Shown: positions 46,220-54,688 of the stretch, one piece after another
How positions within the stretch are numbered: position 1 is the first letter of the stretch
How the letters are laid out: every line of letters begins with the position of its first letter
Assembly: GCF_003346775.1 (NCBI RefSeq)
Contig: NZ_CP031219.1
Location: forward strand, 62,001-126,000
DNA length: 64,000 bases
From: Malaciobacter mytili LMG 24559
GTDB taxonomy: Bacteria; Campylobacterota; Campylobacteria; Campylobacterales; Arcobacteraceae
Direction of reading: 5' to 3'
The notes under the pieces: generated by a model
What the model saw: only the letters and a program-made list of their open reading frames with translations
Databases searched by the model: none
What the model was told of the DNA's origin: nothing
Position numbers and translations under genes: made by a program

Positions 46220-47074
46220 ATGGAAAAATTTACTAAACTTTTAAATGATTTTAATGAACTAGTTATGTTCAAACACTCAATCTTTTCTTTGCCATTTATT
46301 TTTATTGCAATGGTTGTTGCAGCTAATGGTTGGTTTGGATTTACTCTTTGTATTTTAGGTATCTTAGCAGCTCTTACTGCTAGAAATTTCGCTATGGGAT
46401 TTAATAGGTATTTAGATAGGGATATTGATGCTTTAAATCCAAGAACAATTAATAGACCAAATGTAGATGGAAGAATTTCTGCTTCTCAAATGGCTATTTT
46501 TGTGGCTTTAAATGCAATAGGATTTGTAGTTGTTGCTTACTTTGTAAATGATTTGGCTTTTTATATGTCTATTCCAATATTAATTGTAATTGGGTCTTAT
46601 TCATATTTTAAAAGATTTTCATTTTTAGCTCATATAATCTTAGGTATCTCTTTAGGTCTTGCTCCAATTGCTGGGGTAGTTGCAGTAAGTGAGAATATTC
46701 CTTTATGGTCAGTTTTATTAAGTATTGGTGTTATGTTTTGGGTTGCAGGATTTGATTTATTGTATTCACTGCAAGATATAGAAGTGGATAAAAAATTAGG
46801 TCTTCATTCTGTACCAAGTAAATTTGGTGCAAAAAATACAATGCTTATTTCAAAAGTATTTCATATTTTAACAGTGATTTTTTGGCTTTTATTTGTAATT
46901 ACTTCAAATAGCTCTGCTTTTGCTTATATTGCAGTTGTTATTAGTGCTTTAATGTTAAGCTATGAGCACTACTTAGTAAATAAAGATTTTACAAAAATTG
47001 ATAAGGCATTTTTTACTGTAAATGGATACTTAGGAATAGTATTTTTTATCTTAATTGTATTAGATAATATATAA
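46220..47074 (+). CDS. mqnP: UbiA-family prenyltransferase, menaquinone (futalosine) pathway
   Basis: The 284-residue, eight-helix membrane enzyme joins a polyprenyl chain to an aromatic acid. The two aspartate motifs are FNRYLDRDIDALNPRT (NxxxDxxxD) and SLQDIEVDKKLGLHSVP. The short N-terminus before the first motif resembles MqnP and UbiA-like proteins of Campylobacterota, which make menaquinone through futalosine. Ubiquinone synthesis cannot be excluded from sequence alone. The GGDEF gene follows after 9 bases. Confidence 0.85.
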   Translation: MEKFTKLLNDFNELVMFKHSIFSLPFIFIAMVVAANGWFGFTLCILGILAALTARNFAMGFNRYLDRDIDALNPRTINRPNVDGRISASQMAIFVALNAIGFVVVAYFVNDLAFYMSIPILIVIGSYSYFKRFSFLAHIILGISLGLAPIAGVVAVSENIPLWSVLLSIGVMFWVAGFDLLYSLQDIEVDKKLGLHSVPSKFGAKNTMLISKVFHILTVIFWLLFVITSNSSAFAYIAVVISALMLSYEHYLVNKDFTKIDKAFFTVNGYLGIVFFILIVLDNI

Positions 47075-47083
47075 GGATTTTAA

Positions 47084-47893
47084 ATGAGTAATATGTTAAA
47101 AGAAGTTACATTTTTAACAGTAAAAGAGTTGCAAAATGAAGATATTATCTTACCTAGTAAATATTCTAAGATATTTGAAAATAATGCAAAAAAATTAGAA
47201 ATAAATTTTGATGATGAAAATATAATTTTAAAAGATTTGTATGAGGATACTACAAATGTAAATAGTGTAGTAAAACAAACAAATGAAAATTTAAACTTTC
47301 TTCACCAATCAACAGATGATGCAAGAGTTGCTATTATAAATAAAGATGAAAAATCTTTACATAATATCTATAATGAACTTGCAAAAATGAAAGAGAAAAT
47401 AGATTTCTTGCAAAAAGAACTTTTCTCTGATACTTTAACAAAAGCTTATAATAGAAAATGGTTTATGGATTACTATTTGGTAGATAGAAAATTTATTGAA
47501 AATGGAGCTTTGTCTTTTATTGATGTAAATAAATTTAAAGATATTAATAATACTTATGGTCATCTAATTGGTGACCAAGTTTTAAAATATCTTGTATCTT
47601 TTTTAAAGCAAGAACTAGATTTTAGTGGAGTTAATGTCTTAAGATATGCAGGTGATGTGTTTATGATAGTTTTCAATGAAGAAGCTACAAACTCACTTGA
47701 TATTGAGCTTCTTTTATCACAAGCTCAAGAAAAACTTGCAAATCAAAAACTAAAAACTGCAAAAGTAAATAATATTTCATTTTCTTTTTCTTATGGATTA
47801 ACAAATTTTGTAAAAGATGAAGAAGTAGAAATAGTCCTAAATAAAGCAGATGAACTAATGAGTAAGAATAAAGAAAGCAGTAGAGAATTTTAA
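47084..47893 (+). CDS. GGDEF-domain protein with a degenerate active site
   Basis: The 269-residue soluble protein has an N-terminal helical part (to about residue 110) and a GGDEF domain recognisable by DTLTKAYNRKWFMDYY, FIDVNKFKDINNTYGHLIGD and the final SFSYGLTNF. At the signature, residues 187-193 read RYAGDVF, so the catalytic glutamate of GGDEF is a valine. It is therefore probably inactive as a diguanylate cyclase and may bind GTP or c-di-GMP or act by contact. The Asp of the metal site (FIDVN) is present. It ends 35 bases before the tRNA gene. Confidence 0.8.
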   Translation: MSNMLKEVTFLTVKELQNEDIILPSKYSKIFENNAKKLEINFDDENIILKDLYEDTTNVNSVVKQTNENLNFLHQSTDDARVAIINKDEKSLHNIYNELAKMKEKIDFLQKELFSDTLTKAYNRKWFMDYYLVDRKFIENGALSFIDVNKFKDINNTYGHLIGDQVLKYLVSFLKQELDFSGVNVLRYAGDVFMIVFNEEATNSLDIELLLSQAQEKLANQKLKTAKVNNISFSFSYGLTNFVKDEEVEIVLNKADELMSKNKESSREF

Positions 47894-47928
47894 GTTTTCT
47901 TTTGTTAAAATTCGCATCTACTACAAGC

Positions 47929-48005
47929 GCGTCTGTGGCTCAACTGGATAGAGCGCCGGGTTTCGGCCCCGGTGGTTGTGGGTTCGAATCCTACCAGGCG
48001 TGCCA
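47929..48005 (+). tRNA. tRNA-Arg (anticodon UCG), CCA encoded
   Basis: The 77-base cloverleaf is complete. Acceptor GCGTCTG pairs with CAGGCGT, the D arm has GCTC...GAGC, the anticodon stem CCGGG/CCCGG closes the loop TTTCGGC with UCG at 34-36, the T arm contains GTTCGAATC, and discriminator G and CCA end the gene. It reads CGA (and by wobble other CGN) codons. Its 3' end from 47987 is the attachment core of the integrated element. Confidence 0.93.
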
Positions 48006-48008
48006 TTT
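47987..48008. other. left attachment site (attL core)
   Basis: Twenty-two bases from AATCCTACCAGGCGTGCC to ATTT cover the 3' half of the T arm, the acceptor strand and CCA of tRNA-Arg plus three bases beyond. The same 22 bases recur at 62411-62432. The tRNA gene remains intact. Confidence 0.9.
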
Positions 48009-48056
48009 GTCTTAAAAGCCCTAAAAATAGGACTTTCTTCTAACTTTAATTTTTCT

Positions 48057-48078
48057 GGTGTCAAATAGGTGTCATATA
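48057..48078 (+). repeat. tandem 11-bp repeats near the left end, possible integrase arm sites
   Basis: Two head-to-tail copies, GGTGTCAAATA and GGTGTCATATA, overlap the stop codon of the integrase. A similar pair lies at 62299-62320 in the same orientation near the other end. In a circular form they would flank the core at about 50 and 90 bases on either side, as arm-type integrase sites do. Confidence 0.55.
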
Positions 48079-49202
48079 GTGCCAACACTATTTTGAAAAC
48101 ATTCTCCAAATTTATCATTTTTAACTGGGATATATTCTGAATATTTTTCAAGTGTCACTTTTACATTCTCATGTCCAGCAATTTTGGAAACATAAGTTAT
48201 ATCTTCTCCATTTGAAATTAGAGTTGAAATAAATGTTCCTCTTGTTTGATGTAGGTTTCTATAACTTACATTTGCTTTTTTTAGTGTTGGAACCCAAATT
48301 TGTTCTCTAATTTTTCCCGCACTGTGGAAATGTTTATTTGTTCTTTCTGTTAAGAATACATTAGAATCACTCTTTCCAGTAATCTTAAATTGATTTTCTA
48401 AAAAAGGAAGTAATGTTTTTACAATTGGAACAATTCTTCTACTTTTGGTAGTTTTCAAAATTGTTTTATGATTTCCATTTACAATTTGTTCTTTTATAGA
48501 AATAGTCATTTTTTCAAAATCTATTGATTCCCATTTTAAGCCAATTAGTTCTGATGCTCTAAGTCCTGTAAAGAAAAATGTGGCTATCATATTTCTATTT
48601 TGCCCTTCTGAAATACTTAAAATTTTATTTATTTCACTAGGCTTAAAAGGTGTAAGTTTAATTCTTTCAACTTTTGGTTTTTCAGTTTCATTTAACTTCT
48701 TAGCTTTTGAAACGGGATTATTATCTATAATTTGAGCTTCAATAGCATCTTCAAACATACTATTTATACAACTTCTTATTTTTAGAATTGTAGCTTTTGC
48801 TAAATGTTCTTTTTCTTGAAGATTATTTTGCCATATAGTAATATCTTGCCCACTAATTTCATTCAGAGTTTTTTCTCCAAAAGTGGGTTGAATATATTTA
48901 ATATAATTCTTTCTATGAGCATAAATTGTTGAAGAACATCTATTCCCCTTTCTTAATTCAAATGATTTCTCAATAAATTCATCAACAGTAGGAATATTTT
49001 TCTTTTTGTTTTTAAAGAACTCCCCACTTGATATTTTATAGTTTAAAGTGGGTAGAAGTTTTTTTTCTGCAAACTTCCAATTAGATGGTGTATAATCAAG
49101 ACGTAAAGGTTTTCTATATCTTTGTCCATTATGAGTAAAGTCAACCCATATAGTCTCTTTTACACCTTTTTTTGTTTTTGATTTTTTAACATATAGTTTC
49201 AT
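48072..49202 (-). CDS. int: tyrosine recombinase (integrase)
   Basis: The 376-residue site-specific recombinase has an N-terminal DNA-binding region, a SAM-like core-binding domain (about 75-165), and a catalytic domain with Arg215 (TGLRASELIGLKW), His318 and Arg321 (HQTRGTF), the second His in AGHENVKVTLEKY and nucleophile Tyr354. All catalytic residues are present. I chose MKLYVKK at 49202, since AAGGA lies 7 bases upstream; a longer frame starts at 49229. It points at the tRNA from 67 bases away, the normal layout for the enzyme that inserted this island. Confidence 0.92.
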   Translation of the reverse strand: MKLYVKKSKTKKGVKETIWVDFTHNGQRYRKPLRLDYTPSNWKFAEKKLLPTLNYKISSGEFFKNKKKNIPTVDEFIEKSFELRKGNRCSSTIYAHRKNYIKYIQPTFGEKTLNEISGQDITIWQNNLQEKEHLAKATILKIRSCINSMFEDAIEAQIIDNNPVSKAKKLNETEKPKVERIKLTPFKPSEINKILSISEGQNRNMIATFFFTGLRASELIGLKWESIDFEKMTISIKEQIVNGNHKTILKTTKSRRIVPIVKTLLPFLENQFKITGKSDSNVFLTERTNKHFHSAGKIREQIWVPTLKKANVSYRNLHQTRGTFISTLISNGEDITYVSKIAGHENVKVTLEKYSEYIPVKNDKFGECFQNSVGTI

Positions 49203-49285
49203 TGTATTTTCCTTATAAGTGGCAACCACAAATCAACCATAAATACATATGGATTATAGTTGATTATATGCTAAGATAGACTTAA

Positions 49286-49618
49286 TTAAGCAGCAAGTGA
49301 AGAAATAATTTCTTCAATAGTATTATCAATAAGTTGTTTATTATTAGTATCCTCTTGAGTAATTCCCTTTACCCAATTGTCTAATGCTTGTTTATCAAAC
49401 ATCCTTTTTCTTTGATTCTGGTAGTAGTGAATATTTTGAATAAATTCATTTTTTTTAACCATAGAATCAATGCTATCTTTTGAATAGCCTAAGTAATGAG
49501 CTGTTTCAAGTGTTGATAACCATTTCTTTTCAACTCTATTCTCAACTTTTTCATTTAGTTGATTTAGGAGTTGATAAATTTGAGGAATTTGTTCTAATGC
49601 TTCAAAATTTAATTTCAT
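49286..49618 (-). CDS. small helix-turn-helix protein, excisionase/AlpA-like
   Basis: The 110-residue protein contains a winged HTH of the AlpA/excisionase (MerR-like) type in WLSTLETAHYLGYSKDSI and QRKRMFDKQALDNWV. It sits just upstream of the integrase gene on the same strand, the usual place for a recombination directionality factor or a regulator of the integrase. A helical N-terminus could mediate dimerisation. An AAGGATATTCT site precedes its start. Confidence 0.7.
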   Translation of the reverse strand: MKLNFEALEQIPQIYQLLNQLNEKVENRVEKKWLSTLETAHYLGYSKDSIDSMVKKNEFIQNIHYYQNQRKRMFDKQALDNWVKGITQEDTNNKQLIDNTIEEIISSLAA

Positions 49619-49667
49619 AGAATATCCTTACTTTTAAAATTTAACAAAATTCATAAGAGAAAAACTC

Positions 49668-50270
49668 TTATGAATTAAAAGTACTTTTATGAACTGAATA
49701 TGCAACCGCATAAGACAAATATTTATATTCAACACCTCTTTTTCTTAAAGAACTTTTTATTCTTCTAAAGTATTTTAATAATCTACTCTGTAAGTCTACA
49801 AATCCTGAACTTTTATCAATAATAGTATGAATTATTTTCAACTCAGACTTATTAAAAAACTCTGAAAGAGAATATTCTTTACATTCAACATTTTTTAATG
49901 TTTCTTCAAAGGTATTTATTAAATTATCTTCAAGATTTGAAATTTCTTCTTCCAATCTTTTTTCATTACCTTCAATATTTTTTAGTAATTGAATTTTTAA
50001 TGAAAGATCTAAAAAAGTAGTTTCTTCAACTTCTCCATTTTCATATATTAAGAAACATTCTTCATTTTCCAAACAATCTTTGTATGGGACAAGAGGCGAA
50101 GGATTTTTTATTTTAAATTCTTCATAAGTATGTTTAAATCTCTCAAATTGTTCAACTAATGTATTACTATAAAGAGTATAGGCATAGAAGTTATCCTCTT
50201 CCTTTATAGGTTTTTCCTTCCCAAACCAAAATCCTATTGTAAGCTGTGTATTTATTGTATTAGTATTCAT
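49668..50270 (-). CDS. hypothetical protein of the element (200 aa)
   Basis: The 200-residue acidic protein is mostly helical, with a probable coiled coil near residues 95-125 (NEKRLEEEISNLEDNL), and a basic C-terminal region. There is no signal or membrane segment and no recognised domain. TTAAGGATTT precedes the ATG. It lies between the HTH gene and the methylase gene on the same strand and probably belongs to the same transcription unit. Confidence 0.6.
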   Translation of the reverse strand: MNTNTINTQLTIGFWFGKEKPIKEEDNFYAYTLYSNTLVEQFERFKHTYEEFKIKNPSPLVPYKDCLENEECFLIYENGEVEETTFLDLSLKIQLLKNIEGNEKRLEEEISNLEDNLINTFEETLKNVECKEYSLSEFFNKSELKIIHTIIDKSSGFVDLQSRLLKYFRRIKSSLRKRGVEYKYLSYAVAYSVHKSTFNS

Positions 50271-50372
50271 TTTAAATCCTTAAGGGGTTAAGAGTTGAAT
50301 AGACTCAATGTTTATTTAAACCAGATGACAACTTCATTTTGTTGTCAAGTTGTGCCATCTCAGGCAAATTTA

Positions 50373-51668
50373 TTAAGAAGCTATTTTTATAGGTAAGTAG
50401 TTAGTTGTATTTAGACTTGAAAGTTTTAGTTCAGTATTTCTATTTTTATACATCAAGATTTCAATACTTTTTGTTGCAGTAGTTCCATTTTTATAAAGAA
50501 CATCTTTTTTCAAATAATTGTAATTTTGCTTTTTTGAAAAATCTTCTAAATGTGGATTATGGTTGTTATAATAAATAAATGAATATTTTCCATTTTTGAT
50601 TTTGTTTAATAATCCTCTATGGTTAAAATTATTTATTCCATAATTATATGAACAAGATAAAAAGTCTTTTGAAGTTGATTCTTCTTCATAATTTACATAA
50701 GGAGGGTCAAATAAAACTAATGCAGTATTATCTTTATTTACTTTTCTTAAAACAGTTTCATATTTTGAAATTGAGAATTTAATATTTACAAGATTAAAAA
50801 TTTTGTTAAAAATTTCAACCTTATTTATCATTAAAGGAACTTGTCTCAATTTTTTTTCACAGAAACAGAAACTAAAAGAATTTAGTTTTGTTTTCATATT
50901 AAAATTTAACATTCCTCCCTGAACATTATGCATAAGATATAAGAATAAAGAAGCTCTTCTAGGGTTCATTTTTTTTGAAATTTCAAGTTCTGTAAATTCT
51001 TTATGAATTCTTTTAAACCACTCTTTTCCTTCTTCTTTTGTAGAAGGCTGGAATTTGTTAAAAAGTTTCATATATTCTAAATCAATTGATGCCAAATGTC
51101 TTTGAACTTGTTTAGGGTTTCTTTGAACTTGTCTAAATGTATTTATTAGAGATGGGTTTATATCACTTAAATATAAGTCTTTAATTCCATTCTCAATTAA
51201 AATTGGTAAAGAGTTATAAACAGAACCAAATCCACCTAGAAAACTTTCATAATATGATTTGAAAGAATTTGGATTGGTATTAAAAAAATCACTTAATATC
51301 ATTTGTTGTGTTGACTTATGATTTTGTTTGCTTCCTCCATAAGGAACAAAAGCAATTTTTTTTGTATCACTATCATCAGAAAATGATTCAGTATTGCAAA
51401 TATTGTTATCTTTATTTTTAAGAAATATAGATAGTTCAGACTCTGATAAAGAGTTCAAATGATTATGGAGTAAATTATCCTTTGAGTATTTAACAAGTGA
51501 TTGATTTACATACATTAGTTGTGAAGTGCGTGTTTTATTTATATTTTTTATAATAATAGGATTTGTTTTTTCAACAAAATTTTTTTGAATAAGTTTAAAC
51601 CCTTTTCTAATAACCTCTTTTGGTGAACAAAGTTTTTTTTCTACTAGTTTTAATAATGATTTAATCAT
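50373..51668 (-). CDS. orphan Dam-like N6-adenine DNA methyltransferase
   Basis: The 431-residue protein has an N-terminal extension of about 105 residues without a known fold, then a class-alpha methylase of the Dam/DpnM kind: VPYGGSKQNHK, the SAM motif YESFLGGFGSVYNS, the acidic loop LYLSDINPSLIN, and DPPY motif IV in LFDPPYVNYEEES near residue 320. Both SAM and catalytic motifs are intact. No cognate nuclease is adjacent. Such solitary methylases protect phages and plasmids from host restriction or regulate replication. Confidence 0.82.
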   Translation of the reverse strand: MIKSLLKLVEKKLCSPKEVIRKGFKLIQKNFVEKTNPIIIKNINKTRTSQLMYVNQSLVKYSKDNLLHNHLNSLSESELSIFLKNKDNNICNTESFSDDSDTKKIAFVPYGGSKQNHKSTQQMILSDFFNTNPNSFKSYYESFLGGFGSVYNSLPILIENGIKDLYLSDINPSLINTFRQVQRNPKQVQRHLASIDLEYMKLFNKFQPSTKEEGKEWFKRIHKEFTELEISKKMNPRRASLFLYLMHNVQGGMLNFNMKTKLNSFSFCFCEKKLRQVPLMINKVEIFNKIFNLVNIKFSISKYETVLRKVNKDNTALVLFDPPYVNYEEESTSKDFLSCSYNYGINNFNHRGLLNKIKNGKYSFIYYNNHNPHLEDFSKKQNYNYLKKDVLYKNGTTATKSIEILMYKNRNTELKLSSLNTTNYLPIKIAS

Positions 51669-51879
51669 TATGATTTCCTTTCTAAATTTATAATGTTTAG
51701 AACTAAGAGAAATTCATAGTTCCACCAATAACGTTAGAATCTATGTTTTTAACAATGAGTTTTAAAAGAACATAATGTGTCTCACATCTAAATCCAATGA
51801 TTTACAACCTTAAGACAAGACTTACTCCTATTTTCTTGTTTAAATTTGTTTTGTTATATTGAAATTCTAGTGAATCAAG

Positions 51880-51895
51880 GAGGGATAACTCCCTC
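51880..51895 (+). repeat. inverted repeat upstream of the WYL-like gene
   Basis: GAGGGA and TCCCTC form a 6-bp stem with loop TAAC, 47 bases before the ATG of the next gene. It is GC-rich compared with its surroundings. It may be an operator or a transcript hairpin. Confidence 0.45.
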
Positions 51896-51941
51896 TAAGT
51901 AGTAGTTTGATAAAATATTAAAAAAAATTTAGGAAATTTGT

Positions 51942-53168
51942 ATGAATGAGCAAGGAAAAGTTCTGACTAAAAAAGATTTATCATATAAACCAAAAATGAA
52001 TTATTCTTATTTTATTGCTTCATCAATAATGGAAGCACTTTGTTATAAAAATGAAATAAATAAATTTTATAGTGCTGGAAAATATAAAGAAGATGATTTT
52101 TTCCTTGGCATTGAAAATGAAAGTGAAGTAAATGATATACTTAAAAAGAAGGATAATATTTTAAAAGAGGCTACAAGAATTTTTAGAGTTCTTGATATTT
52201 TAGAATATGAAAAGAAAAAATATAATCTTTCAACAAAAAAATGGTTTTTAGAAAGTCGTTTTTATATATATGATATTAAAGTTCTTAAAGAGTTATGCCC
52301 AATTCTTTTATATTATGTAGGAAATGATTCAGAATCTTCATATATTACTTTTTTTGATAGGTTAGATATATTGGTTGAATTTGTATTAAAACCATCATTA
52401 AATCATAATAATATTTCAGATATAGAAGGTTTTATTTTAGATAAAATTGATAATCTTGATGAAGTAGAGATAATAGATGAAGATGGCAATAAAATATTTG
52501 TAATTGCAAAACAAATAAAGTTTAATAGAAAATCTAAAAATGAAATTGAAAAAATTCTAGTATATGAAGATAATAATACCTCTGAGCATAATGAAATAAC
52601 TATTGATAGAGTTGTATATCAAAAACAAGTATCTTTTCAACCTATTACTAAAATAGATTCAAAAAATTTTAGTATGTTTAATATTGATAATAAAAAAGAA
52701 AATGAGATTGAAGTAATTTTAGAATGTGATTCAATTGTATATGAATATTATAAACTTAAACCATTAAAGAGTATGAATATTTTTGAAACAGAAGACAGAT
52801 TAAAAGAGTTATCATCTTCTATTGAGTTTATAAAGCTAAAACCAAATAAATTTTATATTACTGCTATTGATACAGAAGAGATGATTATTTCAACTTTATT
52901 ACACACTTTGCCACATACAAAAGTGATTGAACCTTTTGAATTAAATGAAAAAATTATAAAAAAGTTTAAAAAGTTTTCTAATGATTTAGATATAGATTTA
53001 TGTAGCGAAGACACACCACCAACATCACCTAAAAAGCCAAATAAAAATAGTTCTATAAAAGAAGAAAAAACAGATAAAAAAATCAATAATGAAAATAAAA
53101 AAATTGGTGGGGATGGTGCTATTGAAGAAATTAAAAAAGATAATGATAATTTGAATTTAGATTTTTGA
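51942..53168 (+). CDS. WYL/WCX-like protein of unknown function (408 aa)
   Basis: The middle and C-terminal part, EVILECDSIVYEYYKLKPL followed by FYITAIDTEEMIISTLLH and TKVIEPFELNEKI, has the pattern of a WYL-associated (WCX) C-terminal domain (hydrophobic strand, then DxxE.. and V.EP.EL). WYL proteins are ligand-sensing regulators common in defence islands. There is no clear N-terminal HTH, and the last 70 residues are a low-complexity acidic/lysine tail. It lies on the opposite strand to the methylase gene, across a 270-base divergent region. A hypothetical call is the safe fallback. Confidence 0.45.
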   Translation: MNEQGKVLTKKDLSYKPKMNYSYFIASSIMEALCYKNEINKFYSAGKYKEDDFFLGIENESEVNDILKKKDNILKEATRIFRVLDILEYEKKKYNLSTKKWFLESRFYIYDIKVLKELCPILLYYVGNDSESSYITFFDRLDILVEFVLKPSLNHNNISDIEGFILDKIDNLDEVEIIDEDGNKIFVIAKQIKFNRKSKNEIEKILVYEDNNTSEHNEITIDRVVYQKQVSFQPITKIDSKNFSMFNIDNKKENEIEVILECDSIVYEYYKLKPLKSMNIFETEDRLKELSSSIEFIKLKPNKFYITAIDTEEMIISTLLHTLPHTKVIEPFELNEKIIKKFKKFSNDLDIDLCSEDTPPTSPKKPNKNSSIKEEKTDKKINNENKKIGGDGAIEEIKKDNDNLNLDF

Positions 53169-53216
53169 TTTAGGGGTTTTGAAAGGGGATTTTTAATCCC
53201 ATTCACAAGAGAGTAA

Positions 53217-53264
53217 AAAACTTTTAAGTTTTATTTCCTATCTTGAAAAAGGGTGTGCATTTTA
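53217..53264 (+). other. possible transfer origin (oriT)
   Basis: A 7-bp inverted repeat (AAAACTT with complement, loop TT; 53217-53232) is followed by AAGGGTGTGCATTTTA at 53249-53264. Its complement, TAAAATGCACACCCTT, resembles the IncQ-type nick region TAAGTGCGCCCTT apart from a two-base insertion and substitutions. It lies 70 bases before the candidate relaxase gene. No search was possible. Confidence 0.3.
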
Positions 53265-53334
53265 GTCCAATTTCCCATTTAAACAAAGTGAAAAATGATG
53301 CTATATAATTTTTGTAAAACAGCAAAGGTTATAT

Positions 53335-54342
53335 ATGAGAAAATTAAAAAATTGGACTGTCATAATGAAGTCTATAAATCAAAAAAACAAAGATAATGTA
53401 AAATCTTTTTTGAACTTATATGAATACATTTATGACTTAAAAAATGGACACCCTAACCATTCTATGAAGAGCTTCCATAAAGTTTTAGGTTTTGAAAAAA
53501 GACATAATCAAATATCTAAAAATTTTTTATCTTTACAAATGAATTATGATTTACAGAAGAATTTTCTGATAGGTAAAAAAAGAAGTGGAAGAAAAGCAAG
53601 TTTTGGTAGAAGTATTCTTTTATCTTTACCTAATGAGGTAAAGTTGAAAGAAGAGGACTATAAAAAGATTAGAGATTTAATACTTATAAGATTAGTGAAT
53701 TTTATAAGTAAAGAATACAATCTAAACTATACAAAAGAGCAAAGAGATAAATTTATAACAAATTATATATTATCAACTGCACATCTGCAAAACTCTAACA
53801 ATCATATAAATATATTAGTTCCTAATATTTTTATAGATTATAATCAGGGTAATAAATTGATTAGAGTTGACCTAGGGAAAAGAAATATCTCTTATTTTGT
53901 AAAAAAATCTTTCAATTATATAATGCTTAAATATTTTAATCAAAATTATTTAGATTATGAGATTAAGTCACATAAAGAAACTAAAAAACTAAATTCACAA
54001 TACACTTATAAATTAAAAGAAGTTGAGCAGAAAAAGGATGACTTGAAATCTCAAGTAAACAACATCAAAAATCTTTTTCAATCAACTAATGAAAGTATTT
54101 TAAAAATTCATAAGAGGTTAAATATCTATGTAATTAGGATGGATATTGCTTTAAAAGAAGCAAATAGAGATAAATTTGAGAAAAATAAAGAGTTAGTAAT
54201 TAAAAATATTGAAAAAATGAAAAATGAAATTAGTAAAGATTTAACTAATAATGATAATAAGCCTGACTTGTCAATATTTGAAAAAATAAAATCAGAAATG
54301 AAAAACACCTCTTATAATAATAGTATAGATTTAAAAAGGTAA
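53335..54342 (+). CDS. candidate HUH-type relaxase
   Basis: Around residues 150-160 the 335-residue protein has HLQNSNNHINILVPN, resembling the HUH motif of relaxases and rolling-circle nucleases (H.....NH.H), but the final His is Asn159. GKKRSGRKASFGRSILLSLP near residue 80 is also similar to a stretch in mobilisation proteins. The C-terminal third is a long coiled coil (QKKDDLKSQVNNIKNLFQST). Two tiny genes follow within a few bases. I think it nicks and mobilises the element, but a replication role is possible. A candidate nick region lies upstream. Confidence 0.5.
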   Translation: MRKLKNWTVIMKSINQKNKDNVKSFLNLYEYIYDLKNGHPNHSMKSFHKVLGFEKRHNQISKNFLSLQMNYDLQKNFLIGKKRSGRKASFGRSILLSLPNEVKLKEEDYKKIRDLILIRLVNFISKEYNLNYTKEQRDKFITNYILSTAHLQNSNNHINILVPNIFIDYNQGNKLIRVDLGKRNISYFVKKSFNYIMLKYFNQNYLDYEIKSHKETKKLNSQYTYKLKEVEQKKDDLKSQVNNIKNLFQSTNESILKIHKRLNIYVIRMDIALKEANRDKFEKNKELVIKNIEKMKNEISKDLTNNDNKPDLSIFEKIKSEMKNTSYNNSIDLKR

Positions 54343-54345
54343 AAA

Positions 54346-54546
54346 ATGGACTCACTACATACTATTAAAAGACTTGAAAAGAAGAAGAAATTGATAGACC
54401 TAAAATTAAGGGTTAAAGCCATTAAATACAAAATGGAAGAGAGTAAGTTATTAGATAAAGAAGAGAAAGAATATCTTAATTTCTCAATAGACTATATATT
54501 ATTTATAATGGACAAATACAAAGAATCTGAAGGAATGGATATATAA
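54346..54546 (+). CDS. small helical protein (66 aa), possibly mobilisation accessory
   Basis: The 66-residue, lysine-rich, helical protein begins 4 bases after the relaxase-like gene and is followed after one base by another small gene. The layout resembles small accessory mobilisation genes. No domain can be recognised. Confidence 0.5.
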   Translation: MDSLHTIKRLEKKKKLIDLKLRVKAIKYKMEESKLLDKEEKEYLNFSIDYILFIMDKYKESEGMDI

Positions 54547-54547
54547 A

Positions 54548-54688
54548 ATGTTTTTACTAATAAATTTTTTCATGGATACTACAGATGTACTTGAAGAGTT
54601 TTTACTTCAAGAGAGAAAAAGAGAAGACAAAGATATCTCAAAAAAACCTAAGCCTCCTTTTGGTGGTTTAACAAATTTAGGATTATAG
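54548..54688 (+). CDS. very small protein (46 aa)
   Basis: ATG at 54548, one base after the previous stop (TAAAATG), opens a 46-residue frame: MFLLINFFMDTTDVLEEFLL, then a charged middle and KPKPPFGGLTNLGL at the end. The start spacing shows translational coupling. The Pro/Gly tail looks selected rather than random. Unknown function. Confidence 0.45.
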   Translation: MFLLINFFMDTTDVLEEFLLQERKREDKDISKKPKPPFGGLTNLGL

